Part shown: piece by piece, positions 1 to 8,233 of the stretch
How the letters are laid out: each line of letters opens with the position of its first letter
Position numbering within the stretch: the stretch's first letter is position 1
From: Metabacillus mangrovi
GTDB taxonomy: Bacteria; Bacillota; Bacilli; Bacillales; Bacillaceae
Direction: 5' to 3'
NCBI RefSeq assembly: GCF_009711125.1
Contig: NZ_WMIB01000001.1
Location: forward strand, 1-64,000
Length of the DNA stretch: 64,000 nucleotides
Notes under the pieces: model-generated
Told to the model about the DNA's origin: nothing
The model's input: only the letters and a program-made list of their open reading frames with translations
Databases searched by the model: none
Program-made: the position numbers and the translations under genes

Positions 1-20
1 GCTCATTTCACACCCTCGGG

Positions 21-83
21 CCTGCAGAATGCAGGTCAGTTCTGCGTTGCGACAGGATGTCGTGCTTTTAGCAGAACATCCTT
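21..83 (+). repeat. 63-bp two-hairpin module, copy 1
   Basis: Hairpin 1 is CCTGC/GCAGG (21-35). Hairpin 2 has an outer stem GTTCTGC/GCAGAAC enclosing an inner CGACA/TGTCG stem with loop GGA. The module ends in TCCTT. Compared with later copies the T-A pair in hairpin 1 and the A-T pair in the inner stem are swapped as pairs. Confidence 0.8.
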
Positions 84-126
84 TAGAACGCCTCTCGGTC
101 GGGTGCTCCAATGTGCCAGTCGGAGG

Positions 127-189
127 CCCGCACGACGCGGGTCAGTTCTGCGCTGCGACAGGATGCCGCGCTTTTAGCAGAACTTCCTT
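127..189 (+). repeat. 63-bp two-hairpin module, copy 2
   Basis: Hairpin 1 is CCCGC/GCGGG, so the central T-A pair of copy 1 is C-G here. Outer stem GTTCTGC/GCAGAAC is intact. The inner stem CGACA/TGCCG has one A-C mismatch. Confidence 0.8.
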
Positions 190-263
190 AAAAAATTCCG
201 CCTCCGCTTTTCATGTTGTCCAGCTTCGGGCGCTATGCCGCAGGCTCATATCACACCCTCGGG

Positions 264-326
264 CCTGCAGAATGCAGGTCAGTTCTGCGTTGCGACAGGA
301 TGTCGTGCCTTTAGCAGAACTTCCTT
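264..326 (+). repeat. 63-bp two-hairpin module, copy 3
   Basis: Same pairing as copy 1 (CCTGC/GCAGG; CGACA/TGTCG), as expected from the 243-bp duplication. Confidence 0.8.
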
Positions 327-369
327 TAGAACGCCTCTCGGTCGGGTGCTCCAATGTGCCAGTCGGAGG

Positions 370-432
370 CCCGCACGACGCGGGTCAGTTCTGCGTTGCG
401 ACAGGATGCCGCGCTTTTAGCAGAACATCCTT
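370..432 (+). repeat. 63-bp two-hairpin module, copy 4
   Basis: Same pairing as copy 2 (CCCGC/GCGGG; inner CGACA/TGCCG with one mismatch). Confidence 0.8.
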
Positions 433-586
433 AAAAAATTCCGCCTCCGCTTTTCGTGTTGTCCAGCTCCGGCGGCTAGGCCCTCGAGGTCATAAGCCAT
501 TTCACCTGCGGAAGGAAAAAGCGCCTTCCTCCGGTGAATTGTCTTATGCTTGTCGGGCCTGGGCAAGCCGCCTCCACTTTTCGTGC

Positions 587-616
587 TTGTAATCCCTTTC
601 TCCAATCGGGTATAAT
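587..616 (+). promoter_or_regulatory. Sigma-A-type promoter for rnjB
   Basis: A perfect TATAAT at 611-616 is preceded by TTGTAA at 587-592 (four of six matches to TTGACA) with an 18-bp spacer. It lies 50 bp ahead of the rnjB start and just downstream of the repeat block. Confidence 0.6.
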
Positions 617-665
617 GAGCCTAAGTGACGTGGAACGGGCGAGCAAAACAGGGAGGATTTCAACG

Positions 666-2333
666 TTGAATTTGAAAATAGCAGAGAATATTAAAGTGAT
701 CGCTTTAGGCGGTGTAGGGGAAATCGGCAAAAATATGTATGTGGTCGAAGTGGACTCAGATATATTTATTGTAGATGCCGGTCTTATGCATCCTGAAGGG
801 GAGATGCTTGGAATTGATGTCGTTATTCCAGACATATCCTATTTGATCGAAAACCGCAGCCGTGTAAAAGCCATGTTTTTAACGCATGGGCACGAGGAGA
901 ACATCGGCGGTGTTTTTTATGTCATGCAGAAATTATCCATTCCCGTATATGGAACGAAACTTACCCTGGCACTAGTTGTGGAAAAACTTAAAGAATATGG
1001 AATGAAGAATCAGTCTCTTCTGAGAGAAATTGATTCAGAGTCCAAAATTGAATTCGATTCCGCTGCCGTCACCTTTTTCCGAACTAACCACAGCATTCCA
1101 GACTCAGTAGGGGTAGCCATTCATACATCTTTGGGAGCAATCGTACATACTGGCGATTTTAAGTTTGACCAGACACCTGCCAGTAATCATGTAACAGACA
1201 TCAGCAAGATGGCAACATTGGGCGATGAGGGAGTACTTTGCCTCATGTCAGACAGCACGAACGCAGAAAAGCCCGGATACAGTGCATCTGAATCCGTCGT
1301 TGGAACCGAGATCAGCGATGCTATGTACAATGCCGATGGACGAGTCATCGTTGCGGTATTCGCTTCAAACTACAGCAGGATCCAGCATGTTATCAATGCT
1401 GCCATTGAAAATGGACGCAAACTTGCGATTGTCGGCAAAAATATGCTGAATGTGATCCAGATGGCTGTCAAACTCGGTTACATCCATGTGCAGGAAGAAT
1501 TGATTGTTTCGCTTCAGGAGCTCAGCAAGCTTCCGAGCCGGGAAGCGGCGATTTTAACGACCGGCACCCACGGTGAGCCGCTTGGAGCATTGAACCGGAT
1601 GGCACGTCACTCCCATAAACAGCTTAACGTAACAGATGGGGACACTGTGATGATTGCGGCCACTCCGCAGCCTGGGCATGAACTGGAATTTTCAAAAACC
1701 ATTGATCTGCTTTACCGTGCAGGTGCCAATGTCGTTTTCGGACAAAAACAGGTTCATGTTTCAGGGCATGGAAACCAGGAAGAGCTCAAGCTGATGCTGA
1801 ACTTGATGAAGCCGAAATATTTTATGCCGGTAAACGGTGAATATAAAATGCAGGTGGCTCATGGCAAGCTTGCTCAACAGGTCGGGATCAGCAAAGAGAA
1901 CATTCTTCTCATCGAAAAAGGCGACGTCGTTCAAATTAAGGAGAATGATGTGCGTGCCACTTCCAAAGTGACATCAGGAAACATTCTTATCGACGGCCTT
2001 GGTGTAGGGGACGTTGGCAACATCGTTCTGAGAGACCGCAGACTGCTCTCCCAGGACGGAATTCTGATTGTAGTGGTCACACTCGATAAAGCGAACAAGC
2101 AAGTCGTATCAGGACCTGAAATCATCTCCAGAGGATTCGTTTATGTAAGGGAATCTGAAGAACTGCTTGAAAAATCAGCGGAACTTGTAAAGAGTATTGC
2201 CGATAAATGCATGAAAGACCATCTGATTGAATGGTCTTCACTGAAACTGAACATCCGTGAAGCACTGAATCAGTATCTGTATGAGAAAACCAAACGCCGT
2301 CCGATGATCTTGCCGATCATTATGGAAGTGTAA
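666..2333 (+). CDS. rnjB: Ribonuclease J2
   Basis: This is the metallo-beta-lactamase/beta-CASP nuclease RNase J2, partner of RNase J1 in 5'-to-3' decay and processing of RNA in the cytoplasm. The beta-lactamase domain fills roughly residues 1-200 and 350-440, with the beta-CASP insert between. The metal motif reads HGHEEN (H74 to N79) where active RNase J1 has HxHxDH; the same degeneracy is known in B. subtilis RNase J2, which is weakly active and mainly structural. I place the start at TTG 666, nine bases after GGGAGG, giving 555 residues, the B. subtilis length; an in-frame upstream start at 534 lies before the promoter and is rejected. First gene of the ymfA-ymfB-ylzJ-spoIIIE order. Confidence 0.95.
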   Translation: MNLKIAENIKVIALGGVGEIGKNMYVVEVDSDIFIVDAGLMHPEGEMLGIDVVIPDISYLIENRSRVKAMFLTHGHEENIGGVFYVMQKLSIPVYGTKLTLALVVEKLKEYGMKNQSLLREIDSESKIEFDSAAVTFFRTNHSIPDSVGVAIHTSLGAIVHTGDFKFDQTPASNHVTDISKMATLGDEGVLCLMSDSTNAEKPGYSASESVVGTEISDAMYNADGRVIVAVFASNYSRIQHVINAAIENGRKLAIVGKNMLNVIQMAVKLGYIHVQEELIVSLQELSKLPSREAAILTTGTHGEPLGALNRMARHSHKQLNVTDGDTVMIAATPQPGHELEFSKTIDLLYRAGANVVFGQKQVHVSGHGNQEELKLMLNLMKPKYFMPVNGEYKMQVAHGKLAQQVGISKENILLIEKGDVVQIKENDVRATSKVTSGNILIDGLGVGDVGNIVLRDRRLLSQDGILIVVVTLDKANKQVVSGPEIISRGFVYVRESEELLEKSAELVKSIADKCMKDHLIEWSSLKLNIREALNQYLYEKTKRRPMILPIIMEV

Positions 2334-2337
2334 CATG

Positions 2338-2373
2338 AAGCCGGATCCCATGAATTGGGGTCCGGCTTGTTTT
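2338..2373 (+). terminator. Terminator after rnjB
   Basis: A 12-bp stem (2338-2349 with 2357-2368, one G-T pair) and a 7-base loop, followed by a short T-rich run. Confidence 0.85.
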
Positions 2374-2440
2374 ATATCACGATGCCGCTCCGATCCTTCC
2401 TTTCCTGCTCCTGCAAAAATGACAAACTGAAAGACAAACT

Positions 2441-2470
2441 GCATGAAAACGTGCCTCCTTTTCCATAATA
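2441..2470 (+). promoter_or_regulatory. Candidate sigma-G promoter for tepA
   Basis: GCATGA at 2441-2446 and CATAATA at 2464-2470 are 17 bp apart, close to the forespore sigma-G pattern (gyATR, 17-18 bp, cATnHtA). TepA acts in spore outgrowth in B. subtilis, which fits forespore expression. Assigned by eye only. Confidence 0.4.
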
Positions 2471-2498
2471 AAGGCATAAGACTGAAAGGCAGGAGAGC

Positions 2499-3248
2499 AT
2501 GATGGAATTTCCGAAGCAGCATGAACAGAATGAGGGCAGCCCCGATAAGCAAGAAGAAAAACAGGGCTCGATTGCAGAAAAAATCCAGCAGCTTGGGCAG
2601 ACAAACGTTCCGCAGCTGTCGCAGGAAAGCAACATACATTGCTTGAGCATTGTTGGCCAGATTGAGGGTCACATTCAGCTTCCGCCCCAAAATAAAACGA
2701 CGAAGTATGAACATGTGATTCCGCAGATCGTGGCGATCGAACAAAATCCGAAAATAGAAGGCCTTCTAATCATCCTGAACACAGTGGGAGGAGATGTCGA
2801 GGCAGGACTTGCCATTGCTGAAATGCTCGCTTCCCTTTCAAAGCCTACTGTATCCATCGTTCTTGGCGGAGGGCATTCAATCGGTGTACCAATAGCTGTT
2901 TCGTGCTCCTACTCTTTTATCGCAGAGACGGCTACGATGACCATTCATCCTGTCAGGCTGACCGGTCTAGTCATCGGCGTGCCGCAAACCTTTGAGTATC
3001 TGGATAAAATGCAGGACCGGGTTGTGAATTTTGTGACCAAGCACTCTGAAATATCAGAGGATAAATTTAAAGAGCTCATGTTTTCCAAAGGAAACCTGAC
3101 ACGGGACATTGGAACGAACGTCGTAGGGACCGATGCCGTTGAGTACGGGCTGATCGATGAAGTTGGAGGAGTCGGCCCAGCCATCAAAAAGCTCAACGAA
3201 CTGATTGGACAGAATAAAGGAAAAGAAGACGGACAGGTGCTGCAATGA
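2499..3248 (+). CDS. tepA: ClpP-like serine peptidase TepA (YmfB)
   Basis: A 249-residue member of the ClpP/crotonase-like peptidases. In B. subtilis TepA was described as a translocation-enhancing protein and later as needed for efficient degradation of small acid-soluble spore proteins during outgrowth. The first 40 residues are Gln/Glu-rich and probably disordered; the peptidase fold follows. The likely nucleophile is S127 in GHSIG and the likely catalytic histidine is H150 in TIHPV. AGGAG at 2491 precedes two consecutive ATG codons (2499 and 2502); spacing slightly favours the second. It overlaps ylzJ by four bases, so the two are translationally coupled. A terminator separates it from rnjB, so it probably uses its own promoter. 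Confidence 0.92.
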   Translation: MMEFPKQHEQNEGSPDKQEEKQGSIAEKIQQLGQTNVPQLSQESNIHCLSIVGQIEGHIQLPPQNKTTKYEHVIPQIVAIEQNPKIEGLLIILNTVGGDVEAGLAIAEMLASLSKPTVSIVLGGGHSIGVPIAVSCSYSFIAETATMTIHPVRLTGLVIGVPQTFEYLDKMQDRVVNFVTKHSEISEDKFKELMFSKGNLTRDIGTNVVGTDAVEYGLIDEVGGVGPAIKKLNELIGQNKGKEDGQVLQ

Positions 3249-3469
3249 TTTTATATACGACAATGCCGCATGAGCTGATTTTTGAAGGAACTGAAAAGGA
3301 TGCTCCAAAGGAGCGGATGGCGGTTGTCAACGGGGTCGAAATGATTGTCCGTCCGTTCGATGATGCGACGTATGAAGTAGTAAGGGTGCTTAGCAGCAAC
3401 CCTAACCATTACCTGCAGGATGACTGCATGCCCGGGCAAAAAATCCGTTCCGGCATGCTAGGATTTTAG
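3245..3469 (+). CDS. ylzJ: YlzJ-like family protein
   Basis: A 74-residue protein of the YlzJ-like family, of unknown function and restricted to spore-forming Bacillales. It starts [13 protein letters not shown] and shows no signal peptide or membrane segment. The ATGA overlap with tepA (start 3245, tepA stop at 3248) and the terminator right after it make tepA-ylzJ a two-gene operon. A shared role in spores is an inference from this linkage. Confidence 0.85.
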   Translation: MILYTTMPHELIFEGTEKDAPKERMAVVNGVEMIVRPFDDATYEVVRVLSSNPNHYLQDDCMPGQKIRSGMLGF

Positions 3470-3507
3470 CCGTCCGTAAGGTGTTCTGTGATATACTGAA
3501 GGTAATT

Positions 3508-3546
3508 GAAACAGGCAGCCTGGCGAGAGGCTGCCTGTTTCGTTTA
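3508..3546 (+). terminator. Terminator after ylzJ
   Basis: A perfect 13-bp stem (GAAACAGGCAGCC with its complement, 3508-3520 and 3529-3541) around an 8-base loop, followed by GTTT. Confidence 0.9.
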
Positions 3547-3580
3547 AAGAGAGTTCAGAAATAAAAGTACAGGTGATCAC

Positions 3581-5917
3581 ATGGCAAAGAAAAAAAGAAG
3601 ACAAAACAAGAAAAGCGGTTCCCGTCCGGTTTTCAAATATGAGATTACCGGTCTCGGGATGACCGCTGCTTCCATTATCGGGATGGCAAAGCTCGGGATT
3701 GCAGGTGCTGCCATCGTCCAGTTTTTCCGCTTTTTTGCAGGTGAGTGGTATATTCTCTATCTGCTTGCACTAGCGGCAGCGGGTGTATATGTATTTTGGT
3801 ATAAAAAGAGCCCTGATCTTAAATCAAGGAGACTGATCGGTGCATACCTGATAACGGGTGCGGTTCTCCTGCTTACACATATCAGCCTTTTTGAAGGAGT
3901 ACTGGCCCGTGGAGGAGCCGGTTCTTCAAGTGTCATCCGCAACACGTGGGAGCTTTATGTGATGCAGCTGAAAGGTGGGAACGCCTCCAGTGATCTCGGC
4001 GGCGGCATGCTCGGTGCTCTCCTGTTTGCCGCAACTTATTTCCTTTTTGCAGCAGCCGGCTCTAAGCTCGTTGCCTCAGGCATGATCATTGCGGGACTCC
4101 TGCTCATAACGGACAAGTCCCTGCAGGAGACACTGTTTAAGATTTTCGGACCGGTATTTGTTTTCTTTAAAAAGCAGTTTTTCGCATTTTTAAAGGATAT
4201 GAGACAGCTTCCCGGGTCTATAAAAAAGAAAAAACAGAAGACGGCCCGGCCCGTCAACCATGAAAAGAAGACCCGCAGAGCCAGAACCTCTCCTGAAGAG
4301 GATGAGGATATTCCCGAAGAGGAAACCATCCCGGTTTCCAATTTCGACGATACCATTGAACCGATTATATCGAGCTTCGCCGACCGGGTAGAGCCGGTAC
4401 AGGAACAGGAGCCTGACAAGGAAAAAGAAAAAGAAGAAGCAGAAAATGCTCCGCCTATCCAAATCAGCTTTTCAGAGCTGGAAAACAAGGATTACAAGCT
4501 ACCGCCAGTTTCCCTGCTGAAGCAGCCCAAGCATAACGGCCAGGCTGCCGATAAGAAAAACATTTATGAAAATGCCCGGAAGCTCGAAAAGACCTTTCAA
4601 AGCTTTGGTGTAAAGGCAAAGGTAACGCAGGTTCATCTTGGCCCTGCTGTCACGAAATATGAGGTCTACCCGGATACCGGAGTAAAGGTAAGCAGAATTG
4701 TCAACTTGAGTGATGACCTTGCCCTTGCTCTGGCTGCAAAGGATATACGGATCGAGGCTCCGATCCCGGGGAAGTCAGCGATTGGAATCGAGGTTCCGAA
4801 CTCGGAAGTCGCGATGGTGTCCCTCAGGGAAGTCATCGATAATCCAGTGAATGACCGTCCGGATGCGAAGCTTCTGATCGGACTTGGAAGGGACATATCC
4901 GGTGAAGCGGTCCTTGCCGAGATGAATAAAATGCCCCACCTGCTTGTGGCAGGTGCTACAGGAAGCGGAAAAAGTGTATGCATTAACGGAATCATCACGA
5001 GCATCCTGATGAGAGCAAAGCCGCATGAAGTTAAAATGATGATGATTGACCCGAAAATGGTTGAGTTGAACGTTTATAACGGCATTCCCCATTTGCTTGC
5101 CCCTGTAGTGACTGATCCGAAAAAAGCATCGCAGGCACTCAAAAAGGTAGTGAATGAGATGGAGAGGCGCTATGAGCTGTTCTCCCACACCGGAACGCGC
5201 AACATTGAAGGATATAACGAAAACATCAGGCGCGCGAATGCGGAAGAAGGAGAAAAACATCCTGAGCTCCCGTACATTGTAGTGATCGTAGACGAGCTGG
5301 CAGACCTGATGATGGTCGCTTCTTCAGATGTGGAGGATTCCATAACGAGGCTGTCGCAGATGGCAAGGGCAGCTGGAATCCATTTGATTATTGCGACCCA
5401 GAGGCCGTCTGTTGACGTAATAACGGGCGTGATTAAAGCAAACATTCCATCAAGAATCGCATTCAGTGTTTCCTCTATGACTGATTCAAGGACCATACTG
5501 GACATGGGCGGCGCCGAGAAACTGCTCGGCAGGGGGGATATGCTCTTCCTGCCGGTCGGGGCTTCAAAGCCTGTCAGGGTGCAGGGCGCCTTTTTATCCG
5601 ATGAAGAAGTGGAAGAGGTAGTCGACTTCGTGATCGGCCAGCAGAAGGCTCAGTACCAGGAGAACATGATTCCGGCAGAAACAGCGGAGTCCGCAGCAGA
5701 AGTGAATGATGATCTGTATGAGGAAGCCGTTCAGCTTGTAGTGGATATGCAGACAGCGTCTGTCTCCATGCTGCAAAGACGGTTCCGGGTCGGTTATACA
5801 AGAGCCGCTAGACTGATTGATGCGATGGAAGAGCGGGGAGTTGTGGGACCTTATGAGGGGAGCAAACCACGCGAAGTGCTGATCAGTAAAACACAGCATG
5901 ATGAAATGAGTTCCTGA
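3581..5917 (+). CDS. spoIIIE: DNA translocase FtsK/SpoIIIE
   Basis: A 778-residue ATP-driven DNA pump that clears chromosomal DNA from the division septum and moves the chromosome into the forespore. After a basic N-terminus there are about four membrane helices (residues 20-190), then a charged linker rich in Lys and Glu (about 210-300), the alpha/beta motor, and a C-terminal winged-helix gamma domain (from about 700) that reads oriented DNA motifs. Walker A is GATGSGKS at 458-465; Walker B is in [10 protein letters not shown]. The ribosome site AGGTGATC (3571-3578) is an exact match to the anti-SD. It stands alone between two terminators, as in B. subtilis. Confidence 0.96.
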   Translation: MAKKKRRQNKKSGSRPVFKYEITGLGMTAASIIGMAKLGIAGAAIVQFFRFFAGEWYILYLLALAAAGVYVFWYKKSPDLKSRRLIGAYLITGAVLLLTHISLFEGVLARGGAGSSSVIRNTWELYVMQLKGGNASSDLGGGMLGALLFAATYFLFAAAGSKLVASGMIIAGLLLITDKSLQETLFKIFGPVFVFFKKQFFAFLKDMRQLPGSIKKKKQKTARPVNHEKKTRRARTSPEEDEDIPEEETIPVSNFDDTIEPIISSFADRVEPVQEQEPDKEKEKEEAENAPPIQISFSELENKDYKLPPVSLLKQPKHNGQAADKKNIYENARKLEKTFQSFGVKAKVTQVHLGPAVTKYEVYPDTGVKVSRIVNLSDDLALALAAKDIRIEAPIPGKSAIGIEVPNSEVAMVSLREVIDNPVNDRPDAKLLIGLGRDISGEAVLAEMNKMPHLLVAGATGSGKSVCINGIITSILMRAKPHEVKMMMIDPKMVELNVYNGIPHLLAPVVTDPKKASQALKKVVNEMERRYELFSHTGTRNIEGYNENIRRANAEEGEKHPELPYIVVIVDELADLMMVASSDVEDSITRLSQMARAAGIHLIIATQRPSVDVITGVIKANIPSRIAFSVSSMTDSRTILDMGGAEKLLGRGDMLFLPVGASKPVRVQGAFLSDEEVEEVVDFVIGQQKAQYQENMIPAETAESAAEVNDDLYEEAVQLVVDMQTASVSMLQRRFRVGYTRAARLIDAMEERGVVGPYEGSKPREVLISKTQHDEMSS

Positions 5918-5945
5918 ACAGGAGGGGAAACCCTTCTGTTTTCTG
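5917..5945 (+). terminator. Terminator overlapping the spoIIIE stop
   Basis: Stem AACAGGAGGG/CCCTTCTGTT (one G-T pair) with a GAAA loop, starting at the last base of the stop codon and followed by TTCT. Confidence 0.75.
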
Positions 5946-6044
5946 CTTTCAATGTTTACATAATATTATTATGGATATTATTAAGGGTAAGTAAATAGTA
6001 TTACGGTTATTCGACAAAATTATTAAAATTTTTATTTATTTATG

Positions 6045-6101
6045 AATCGAAACGTGATATATTATTTTCGATTAGAAAAGGTTAAACATCAGATGTCTGA
6101 T
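6045..6101 (+). promoter_or_regulatory. Two inverted repeats ahead of the GntR gene
   Basis: AATCGAAA (6045-6052) and TTTCGATT (6066-6073) form a perfect 8-bp inverted repeat with a 13-bp spacer. ATCAGATGTCTGAT (6088-6101) has 6-bp arms around TG. The second lies 22 bp before the ymfC start and resembles a GntR-type palindrome, so autoregulation is plausible. I do not find the same palindrome ahead of the adjacent transporter. The surrounding 5946-6080 is very AT-rich. Confidence 0.45.
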
Positions 6102-6123
6102 CTTTTATAAACGGGGGCTTACT

Positions 6124-6849
6124 ATGAGCATTAAATCAGACAACCGGCATCTGTACCTGCAGGTTATAGACCGGATTAAAGAAGATATAAAAAGCGGTGC
6201 CTATGAAGAGAAACAAAAGCTGCCCTCTGAGTTTGACCTTGCTAAAAACCTCGGAGTCAGCAGAGCGACTTTAAGGGAAGCACTGCGCATTCTGGAGGAA
6301 GAAAACGTGATCATCAGAAGGCATGGTGTCGGTACGTTTGTAAACTCCGTTCCGATGTTTACTTCCGGAATTGAACAGCTGAACAGTGTGACGGCTATGA
6401 TCAAACAGGGAGGCAAGACGCCGGGAACCATCTTTTTATCCTCTTCGCTGATCGGACCGCGTGAAGAAGATGCAAATCGTTTCGGCGTTTCTGAAGAAGA
6501 AGAAATCTTCCAGGTTGAACGGGTGAGAACGGCGAATGGAGAACCGGTCGTTTACTGCCTTGACAAAATTCCAGGCACCCTGCTTCCGCACGATTTGCTT
6601 CATGAAAGTGAATCACTGTTTGAAATGATCGAAAAACTAACAGACCGCAGAATCGGCCATGCCATTACAGCGATCGAGCCGATCGGCTATCACGAAAAAA
6701 TCTCCCCGATTTTGAATTGCGAACCGGAGACAGCCCTGTTGCTCCTGAAACAGCTGCATTATGATCTGAACGATCAGGCAGTCTTGTATTCTCTGAATTA
6801 CTTCAGAGCAGATATGTTTTCCTTTCATGTAGTGAGAAAAAGAATTTAG
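6124..6849 (+). CDS. ymfC: GntR-family regulator (HutC subfamily), YmfC-like
   Basis: A 241-residue transcription factor with an N-terminal GntR winged helix (residues about 8-75, with [18 protein letters not shown]) and a C-terminal UTRA ligand-binding domain (about 95-235), typical of HutC-type repressors that respond to small metabolites. It matches ymfC in position and size. The gene directly after it is a nucleoside-type ABC importer, so it may control that operon; this is an inference from linkage. The ribosome site is GGGGG at 6113-6117. The ligand is unknown. Confidence 0.88.
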   Translation: MSIKSDNRHLYLQVIDRIKEDIKSGAYEEKQKLPSEFDLAKNLGVSRATLREALRILEEENVIIRRHGVGTFVNSVPMFTSGIEQLNSVTAMIKQGGKTPGTIFLSSSLIGPREEDANRFGVSEEEEIFQVERVRTANGEPVVYCLDKIPGTLLPHDLLHESESLFEMIEKLTDRRIGHAITAIEPIGYHEKISPILNCEPETALLLLKQLHYDLNDQAVLYSLNYFRADMFSFHVVRKRI

Positions 6850-6854
6850 CAGTT

Positions 6855-6922
6855 CAGCAGAGTTGGATAATCTGCTGGACGGCAGGATACAGGCGGTCTC
6901 AGTGTTAGCGAATACTGCCGTC
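6855..6922 (+). other. Two hairpins between ymfC and nupN
   Basis: CAGCAGA/TCTGCTG (6855-6861, 6871-6877) is directly followed by GACGGCAG/CTGCCGTC (6878-6885, 6915-6922). Neither has a T tract, so they are not plain terminators. They could be part of the leader of the nup transcript. I see no known purine riboswitch core. Confidence 0.5.
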
Positions 6923-6959
6923 TGACATCTGCCAAGAGGACGCCCTATTTTAGGAGGTG

Positions 6960-7103
6960 ATGGTGGACAAGCTTTGCTCGTTATTTTCAAAAGTTTCGCA
7001 ATCTTTTATCTATTATAGGGGGGAAATAGAAGATGAAAAAATGGGGTTTAGCACTATCTGCAGTTTTGGCTGCCGGAACGATTCTTGGAGCCTGCGGAAA
7101 TAA
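6960..7103 (+). CDS. Possible leader ORF overlapping the nupN start
   Basis: AGGAGGTGAT at 6952-6961 is a near-perfect ribosome site, far better than the one used by nupN. It precedes ATG 6960 / GTG 6963; GTG 6963 has the more usual spacing. The frame gives up to 47 codons and ends at TAA 7103, running through the nupN start in a different frame. It could be a translated leader that affects nupN translation, or chance. The peptide resembles nothing I recognise. Confidence 0.25.
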   Translation: MVDKLCSLFSKVSQSFIYYRGEIEDEKMGFSTICSFGCRNDSWSLRK

Positions 7104-8091
7104 ATCTTCAGAATCAAACGGTTCAGCAGCAAGCGATTTCACAGTGGCCATGGTAACAGACGTAGGCGGAGTGGATGATAAGTCCTTTAACCAGTCTGCA
7201 TGGGAAGGAATTGAGGAATTCGGGAAAGCAAACGACATGGAGAAGGGCAACAAAGGCTATAACTACCTTCAGTCCAAGAGTGATGCTGACTATGGAACAA
7301 ACCTAAATACCCTCGTCCGTCAGAAATTCGATTTGATTTATGGAATCGGATACAAGCTGAAGCCTGCGATTGAAGATATCTCCAAGCAGCGCAAAGACTC
7401 TAAATTTGCGATCGTGGATGATGTAGTGGAGCAGCCGAATGTGGCGAGCATCACGTTCAAAGAACATGAAGGATCGTTTCTTGTAGGGGTAGCTGCAGGT
7501 CTGACAACGAAAACGAATAAAGTCGGATTCATCGGCGGAATCCAGGGCCCGCTAATCGGCAAATTTGAAGCCGGATTTGTAGAAGGGGTCAAAGCAGCGA
7601 ATCCGAAAGCAGTTGTCGATGTTCAGTATGCAGGAGCATTTGATAAAGCGGATAAAGGAAAAGCGATCGCTTCTTCTATGTACGGTTCCGGTTCTGATAT
7701 TATCTACCACGCAGCCGGTGCGACAGGAAACGGAGTATTCTCCGAAGCGATTGACCTGAAAAAGAAAGATCCTTCCCGTGAGCTTTATGTAATCGGAGTT
7801 GACAAGGATCAAAGCGAAGAAGGAAAAGGAAAAACGAAAGACGGCAAAGAGTTTAACATCACACTGACTTCCATGGTAAAACGAGTGGATGTAGCAGTTA
7901 AAGACCTTGCAGAAAAAACAAAGAAAGATGAATTCCCTGGCGGCAAGCTGATCGAATACGGTCTTGAAGAGGATGCGATCAGTGTAGCGAAGGGCGAGAA
8001 TCTTTCTGAAGATGTTATGAAAAAAGTAGAAGAGTTTAAAGAGAAAATCAGCAAGGGTGAGATCGAAGTACCGACTGCTCCTGCTAAATAA
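7033..8091 (+). CDS. nupN: Nucleoside-binding lipoprotein (BMP family, NupN-like)
   Basis: A 352-residue substrate-binding lipoprotein of the BMP/PnrA family, which captures nucleosides outside the membrane for an ABC importer. The signal peptide ends in lipobox ILGAC with lipidated C21, followed by a Ser/Asn/Gly-rich tether. The family core starts at [20 protein letters not shown]. The start at ATG 7033 follows GGGGGG at 7018-7023. It leads the four-gene nup operon; a hairpin terminator directly after it would leave more binding protein than permease. B. subtilis nupNOPQ lies elsewhere, so the location next to ymfC is different. Confidence 0.92.
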   Translation: MKKWGLALSAVLAAGTILGACGNKSSESNGSAASDFTVAMVTDVGGVDDKSFNQSAWEGIEEFGKANDMEKGNKGYNYLQSKSDADYGTNLNTLVRQKFDLIYGIGYKLKPAIEDISKQRKDSKFAIVDDVVEQPNVASITFKEHEGSFLVGVAAGLTTKTNKVGFIGGIQGPLIGKFEAGFVEGVKAANPKAVVDVQYAGAFDKADKGKAIASSMYGSGSDIIYHAAGATGNGVFSEAIDLKKKDPSRELYVIGVDKDQSEEGKGKTKDGKEFNITLTSMVKRVDVAVKDLAEKTKKDEFPGGKLIEYGLEEDAISVAKGENLSEDVMKKVEEFKEKISKGEIEVPTAPAK

Positions 8092-8101
8092 ATAGGATCT
8101 G

Positions 8102-8132
8102 AAAAGGCTGGATTTTCTTTCTGGCCTTTTTT
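8102..8132 (+). terminator. Partial terminator between nupN and nupO
   Basis: An 11-bp stem with two G-T pairs (8102-8112 with 8120-8130), a 7-base loop and a T run. The downstream genes have no obvious other promoter, so it is probably leaky and sets the binding protein above the transporter. Confidence 0.7.
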
Positions 8133-8233
8133 AAAGCCTGCCGGTCTCTTTCTGAAAGTCTATTGGTCCGCCAATCGGTTTCCAGATGGAGATGAGGACT
8201 GAAGCCTCCATCATGAAAAAGGAGTGAAGCATC

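Larger units (their letters stand above)
1..477. repeat. Tandem 243-bp duplication made of hairpin modules
   Basis: Position 1 aligns with position 244, and the two copies match over about 230 bases with seven differences that I count before they diverge near 230/473. Each copy carries two 63-bp hairpin modules (listed separately), joined by a linker rich in CTCGGTCG and GCTCCA motifs and a segment with TCCAGCTCCGG. Related segments recur at 38764-39440. The left end is cut by the window edge. An open frame runs through 29-592 because the unit length is a multiple of three and the repeat has few stops; it lacks a plausible ribosome site and I do not call it a gene. Confidence 0.85.

Noticed and set aside
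29-592. 187-residue open frame in the repeat block
   Set aside because: It follows the 243-bp duplication in frame and contains the hairpin modules; it has no ribosome site and overlaps the rnjB promoter.
534-665. N-terminal extension of RNase J2
   Set aside because: It would start upstream of the promoter. TTG 666 has a good ribosome site and gives the family length.
6855-7032. Purine riboswitch ahead of the nucleoside importer
   Set aside because: The hairpins do not show the conserved three-way junction core or the loop sequences of that class.
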